Shown piece by piece: positions 15,928-19,465 of a stretch of DNA of 19,465 nt. The stretch's first letter is position 1; the number at the start of each line of letters is the position of its first letter. A program made the position numbers and the translations under genes. This DNA is from Betaproteobacteria bacterium HGW-Betaproteobacteria-8 (GTDB taxonomy: Bacteria; Pseudomonadota; Gammaproteobacteria; Burkholderiales; Methylophilaceae): assembly GCA_002842135.1 (NCBI GenBank), contig PHCD01000026.1:1-19465 (forward strand), given 5' to 3'. The notes under the pieces were generated by a model, which made no database searches, was not told the origin of the DNA, and saw only the letters and a program-made list of their open reading frames with translations.

Positions 15928-16584
15928 TTATTTCTTTGCCGTGATGGATTTGAAATAGGGCGCAAGTACCTTCCAGACATTGTCCAGGACAATGGTTTGT
16001 GCGGCGGCTGTGGGGTGCAGACCGTCATCCTGCATCAATTCAGGTTTTTCCGTGATGCCTTCCAGCAGGAAGGGTACCAGGGGTAATTTGTATTTCTGGG
16101 CGAGCAGCCTGTAAGTTTCCATGAACTCTTGCGTATAGCGGGGGCCATAGTTAGGCGGAATCATCATGCCGATGATCGCTACCTTGGCGCCGGATTGCTG
16201 ACTCAGTTCTATCATTGCACCCAGATTGCGACGCATGTCGGCAACTGGCAGGCCGCGCAGGCCATCGTTGGCACCGAGCTGGATCAGTATCAGATCCGGT
16301 TGATGCTGATGGAGCAGTTGCTTTAACCTGGTCAGGCCGCCGCTAGTGGTCTCGCCACTGATGCTGGCATTAATGACTTCGCGTTTTAAGGATGGTTGAT
16401 CGAGTTGTTTCTGTAACAGGGCGACCCAGCCCTGATCGCGTGGAATGCCGTAAGCTGCCGACAGGCTGTCACCGAAAACCAGTATGGTTGGCTTGCTTGC
16501 CGACGCAGCCAGAGTCTGGCCGGCAGTCGCCAGCAGTAGCAGCAGGAAGCACTGAATAAATTTGAATCGGAAATCTCTGAACAT
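15928..16584 (-). CDS. tesA: TesA-type SGNH arylesterase / acyl-CoA thioesterase I
   Basis: A 218-residue secreted GDSL/SGNH hydrolase. A signal peptide with a leucine core (about 8-20) ends near QTLAASA, so the enzyme should be periplasmic. Catalytic features are S40 in VFGDSLSAAYG, G78 in SISGETT, N106 in LGANDGLRG, and D187/H190 in DDGLHP, a complete SGNH set. The family hydrolyses acyl-CoAs, aryl esters and lysophospholipids. The start is the ATG at 16584, with AAAGG seven bases upstream. A longer reading from 16848 would bury the signal peptide and overlap most of the start of ybbA, so it is rejected. It diverges from ybbA, as in E. coli, and converges on tilS with a 15-base gap. Confidence 0.94.
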   Translation of the reverse strand: MFRDFRFKFIQCFLLLLLATAGQTLAASASKPTILVFGDSLSAAYGIPRDQGWVALLQKQLDQPSLKREVINASISGETTSGGLTRLKQLLHQHQPDLILIQLGANDGLRGLPVADMRRNLGAMIELSQQSGAKVAIIGMMIPPNYGPRYTQEFMETYRLLAQKYKLPLVPFLLEGITEKPELMQDDGLHPTAAAQTIVLDNVWKVLAPYFKSITAKK

Positions 16585-17287
16585 GCACAAACCTTTTGCT
16601 GTTGAAGCCATTTCATTGAACAAACATGTTACCAGTAGCGGGGCGGAACTAACGATACTGGCCAACCTCAATCTGGCTGTTCCACATGGGGAACGGGTCG
16701 CCATCGTCGGGCGCTCCGGTTCAGGAAAATCCACTTTGTTGGGGTTGCTCGCCGGATTGGACAGTCCAGGCAGCGGAAAAGTGCTGATAGACGGCACTGA
16801 AATCAGCAGTCTGGATGAAGATGGGCGGGCGGCGGTGCGTGGGCGCAAGATGGGGTTTGTATTTCAGTCATTTCAGCTGCTGCCGTCCCTGACGGCGCTG
16901 GAAAATGTCATGCTGCCATTGCAGCTCGCCAGGCGGGAAGATGCCAGACCCCTTGCAGAGGCTGCGTTGACCAGGGTGGGATTGGAACAGCGATTGAGCC
17001 ATTATCCCAAGCAGCTTTCTGGTGGTGAGCAGCAACGCGTAGCCATTGCGCGTGCCTTTGCCCCCAGCCCAGCCATCCTGTTTGCCGATGAGCCGACAGG
17101 TAATCTGGATGCAGCCACAGGGCAGCAGATTATCGACCTGCTGTTCAGCCTGAATGAAGAAGTGGGTACTACGCTGGTTCTGGTGACGCATGACAATGCG
17201 CTGGCTGCACGCTGTCAACGCCGCTTGCTGCTGAGCCATGGCCAACTGGCGGAAGATGCTGCTGAAACAGTGAGTGTTGCTATATGA
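16583..17287 (+). CDS. ybbA: ABC transporter ATP-binding protein YbbA (LolD/MacB-like)
   Basis: A 234-residue nucleotide-binding protein. Walker A is GRSGSGKST (43-51), the Q-loop glutamine Q95 lies in FVFQSFQLLP, the signature is LSGGEQQR (145-152), Walker B is ILFADEP with E170, and the H-loop is H203 in VTHD. The FVFQSFQLLPSLTALENVMLP stretch places it in the type VII (LolD/MacB/YbbA) family of mechanotransmission transporters. The ATG at 16583 gives an N-terminus like that of E. coli YbbA. The in-frame TTG at 16562 would extend it by seven residues. The stop overlaps the start of the permease gene by ATGA, so the two are coupled. The substrate is unknown. Confidence 0.93.
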   Translation: MHKPFAVEAISLNKHVTSSGAELTILANLNLAVPHGERVAIVGRSGSGKSTLLGLLAGLDSPGSGKVLIDGTEISSLDEDGRAAVRGRKMGFVFQSFQLLPSLTALENVMLPLQLARREDARPLAEAALTRVGLEQRLSHYPKQLSGGEQQRVAIARAFAPSPAILFADEPTGNLDAATGQQIIDLLFSLNEEVGTTLVLVTHDNALAARCQRRLLLSHGQLAEDAAETVSVAI

Positions 17288-19465
17288 TGGCTGTGACATT
17301 GGCTTGGCGGCAATTCAAAAGCCATTGGTCTGCCGGCGATTTGCGCGTCTTGTTTGTGGCTCTTGTACTGGCGGTCACCGCAACGACCGCAGTCGGTTTT
17401 TTTACCGATCGTATCGAGAATGCACTGGTCAGGCAGGGTAGCATGCTGCTGGGGGCTGATCTGGTCATTTCCGGCAGCAAGCCACTGGCAGAAAATTATC
17501 GCCAGGAGGCTGAACGCAGGCAGCTGGTTTCAACACAGGCCATGGAATTCCCCAGTATGGTGGTGCAGGGTGAACGCAGCCAACTGGCCGAAATCAAGGC
17601 GGTCGGCAGCGGCTTCCCGCTGCGCGGTGAACTGGTGGTCTCGGATCAGGTGGCTACTGTGGGTGTGAGTAATACGGCCCGTGTGGCTGATGATATTCCA
17701 CAAGCGGGTACCGTATGGCTGGAGCCGCGACTGGCCAGTTTGCTGGAGGTAAAAGTAGGTGACACGCTGGAAGTCGGTGAGCGCCAGATGCCGGTTAGCG
17801 CCATCCTGGAGCGCGAAGCTTCACGAGGCGGTGACATGTTCAGTTTTGCACCACGCTTGATGATGAACCTTGCCGATGTGCCCTCAACCGGACTGATTCA
17901 ATATGGTAGCCGCGTGAAGTATCAGTTGCTGGTGGCCGGGCAGGCCGGGTCGGTTGGTGATTATTCAGCCTGGGCACAGCAGAATATTGCCAAGGGCGAG
18001 CGCGTGCAGGATGTCAGTGCAGCCAGACCTGAAATTCGCAGTGCATTGGAAAAAGCCCGGCAATTTCTCGGTTTGTCAGCCATGGTTAGCGTCATTCTGG
18101 CGATTGTGGCGATGTTCCTTGCCAGCCTGCCTTATGTACAGCGCAGTCTGGATACTTATGCCCTGATGCGTTGCTTTGGTGCGTCCAGACAGTTGATCAT
18201 GCAGATATTGCTCTGGCAGACCTTCATGATCGGCTTGCTGGGCAGCCTGATTGGCTGTCTCTTGGGCTATCTGGCTCAGGCCGGACTGGCCAGCCTTGCC
18301 GGCAGCCTGTTTCTGGAAACTCTGCCAGAGCCGGGTTGGTGGCCGGTAGCCACCGGTGTGTTGCTTGGGTTCCTGACCATGCTGGCTGTTGTCTGGCCGC
18401 ACCTTTTCCGGCTGGCTGACGTTCCCGCCTTGCGTATCCTGCGAAGGGATATGGGTAATATGGGCAAGCGCGCCTGGATGCCCTATCTGCCCGGTTTGCT
18501 CATCATTGCGGGCATGATTTTCTGGCATGCCGGCAGTTTCAAGCTCGGTGCCGCCACCATACTGATTTTTGCCGGATTGTTGCTGGTGACAGGCTTGCTG
18601 GCATTTATTGGCAGCCACCTGTTGCAGCGCCTGCCGGACAGCAAAGTCAGCGCCTGGAAACTTGGCCTTGCAGGCCTGAAGCGTCGGCCAGGCATAGCGC
18701 TCGCACAGGTGGTAGGTTTTAGCCTGGGCCTGATGGCGTTGATCCTGCTGGCGCTTGTGCGTGGCGATTTGCTCAACAACTGGCAGGCATCACTGCCACC
18801 GGATGCGCCTAATCGTTTCATTATCAATATTCAGCCGCATCAAATCGACGGTGTGAAATCGTTCTTTGTCGATGCAGGGATCCCCAATGCAGAAGTTTTT
18901 CCCATGGTGCGCGGTCGCCTGATAGCAGTTAACGAGGTGCCACTTGATACCAGCAAGTATGTAGATGAACGGGCTCGCCGGCTGGCTGAGCGTGAGTTCA
19001 ATCTTTCCTGGGCTGACGATATGCAGGGCGATAACCAGATGCTGGAAGGACGCTGGTGGACTGCGGACGAGCATGGGCAGAAGCAGGTGTCGCTTGAACA
19101 GGATCTGGCAGAGACTCTTGGACTCAAGCTTGGGGATGAGCTCACTTACGATATTGCCGGTACGTTGCTGGAGGTCAAGGTGACCAGCATCCGCAAGGTG
19201 GAGTGGGACACCATGCGCGTAAATTTCTTTGCAGTGATGCCGCCAAGTGTGCTGGAGAATTATCCAGTTAGCTATATCACCAGTTTTCATCTGCCATTGG
19301 GGCAGGAGCGGGCACTGAATGCGCTGGTTCGGGACTACAGCAACCTGACGGTAATCGATGTGGCAACGTTGATGGAGCAGGTGCGTGGCATCATGCATAA
19401 AATGACCTACGCAGTAGAGTATGTCTTCATATTCAGCCTGTTTGCCGGCTTGGCCGTTCTTTACG
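17284..19465 (+). CDS. ybbP: ABC transporter permease YbbP-like, FtsX family (3' end outside window)
   Basis: An uninterrupted frame of 727 codons runs from the ATG at 17284 to the window edge. E. coli YbbP has about 804 residues, so roughly 75-90 residues are missing. TM1 lies at about 20-42, followed by a large extracytoplasmic domain (MAPRLMMNLAD-like segment FAPRLMMNLADVPSTG). Further TM helices lie near 260-280, 308-336, 352-375, 400-444 and 472-494. A second periplasmic domain follows, and another TM helix begins near 712. This is the duplicated FtsX/MacB plan of YbbP: 4+2+4 helices. The match to E. coli includes LRGDLL-N-W and PPDAPN-F-INI. It partners YbbA; the role may be export or release of lipophilic or exported substrates with TesA, but this is unproven. 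MM at the start leaves 17284 or 17287 possible. Confidence 0.9.
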   Translation, partial: MMAVTLAWRQFKSHWSAGDLRVLFVALVLAVTATTAVGFFTDRIENALVRQGSMLLGADLVISGSKPLAENYRQEAERRQLVSTQAMEFPSMVVQGERSQLAEIKAVGSGFPLRGELVVSDQVATVGVSNTARVADDIPQAGTVWLEPRLASLLEVKVGDTLEVGERQMPVSAILEREASRGGDMFSFAPRLMMNLADVPSTGLIQYGSRVKYQLLVAGQAGSVGDYSAWAQQNIAKGERVQDVSAARPEIRSALEKARQFLGLSAMVSVILAIVAMFLASLPYVQRSLDTYALMRCFGASRQLIMQILLWQTFMIGLLGSLIGCLLGYLAQAGLASLAGSLFLETLPEPGWWPVATGVLLGFLTMLAVVWPHLFRLADVPALRILRRDMGNMGKRAWMPYLPGLLIIAGMIFWHAGSFKLGAATILIFAGLLLVTGLLAFIGSHLLQRLPDSKVSAWKLGLAGLKRRPGIALAQVVGFSLGLMALILLALVRGDLLNNWQASLPPDAPNRFIINIQPHQIDGVKSFFVDAGIPNAEVFPMVRGRLIAVNEVPLDTSKYVDERARRLAEREFNLSWADDMQGDNQMLEGRWWTADEHGQKQVSLEQDLAETLGLKLGDELTYDIAGTLLEVKVTSIRKVEWDTMRVNFFAVMPPSVLENYPVSYITSFHLPLGQERALNALVRDYSNLTVIDVATLMEQVRGIMHKMTYAVEYVFIFSLFAGLAVLY

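Noticed and set aside
16585..16848. Upstream extension of tesA to 306 residues
   Set aside because: It would place 88 residues of unrelated Ser/Pro-rich sequence before a clear signal peptide and lie antisense to the Walker A region of ybbA.

Overview
The window looks like chromosomal DNA of a betaproteobacterium with roughly 50-55% GC. The pilGHIJL chemosensory cluster, the dnaE-accA-tilS order and the protein sequences suggest Nitrosomonadales, possibly a methylotroph such as Methylophilaceae. The family-level placement is inference from general resemblance, not from a search. Coding density is high. The only clear accessory DNA is a small non-coding inverted-repeat element near the left edge.

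Layout: (1) 1-46, minus strand, the first 15 codons of a thiol peroxidase gene (tpx). (2) 47-417, a stem-loop terminator candidate followed by a ~270 bp MITE-like element. Its 32-bp ends and two internal hairpins predict a three-way junction. (3) 418-1578, minus strand, a FIST-domain sensor protein. (4) 1579-1850, an AT-rich divergent control region with a sigma70-type promoter and a pilG leader that can fold in two mutually exclusive ways. (5) 1851-9858, plus strand, the pilG-pilH-pilI-pilJ-pilL operon of the type IV pilus (Pil-Chp) chemosensory pathway. (6) 9977-15912, plus strand, dnaE, accA and tilS. (7) 15928-16584, minus strand, a TesA-type SGNH esterase/thioesterase, divergent from ybbA (16583-17287). 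Their start codons share the four bases CATG. (8) 17284-end, plus strand, the ybbP-type permease, cut by the window edge.

How the genes work together: PilJ (membrane receptor) and PilI (CheW adaptor) are expected to control PilL (a CheA-type hybrid kinase with several Hpt modules and a receiver), which phosphorylates PilG and PilH to set pilus extension and retraction. No methyltransferase (pilK) or methylesterase (chpB) gene follows. The divergent FIST protein may be an extra sensory input, but only position supports that. DnaE, AccA and TilS are housekeeping enzymes for replication, fatty-acid synthesis and tRNA-Ile2 decoding. The tesA / ybbA-ybbP arrangement is the same as in E. coli.

I see no CRISPR array, phage, tRNA/rRNA gene or defence island, and no clearly new multi-gene system. 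The observations most worth checking are the three-way-junction element, its likely separation of the FIST gene from its terminator, the switch-like pilG leader and the repeat-built, partly degenerate PilL phosphotransfer modules.
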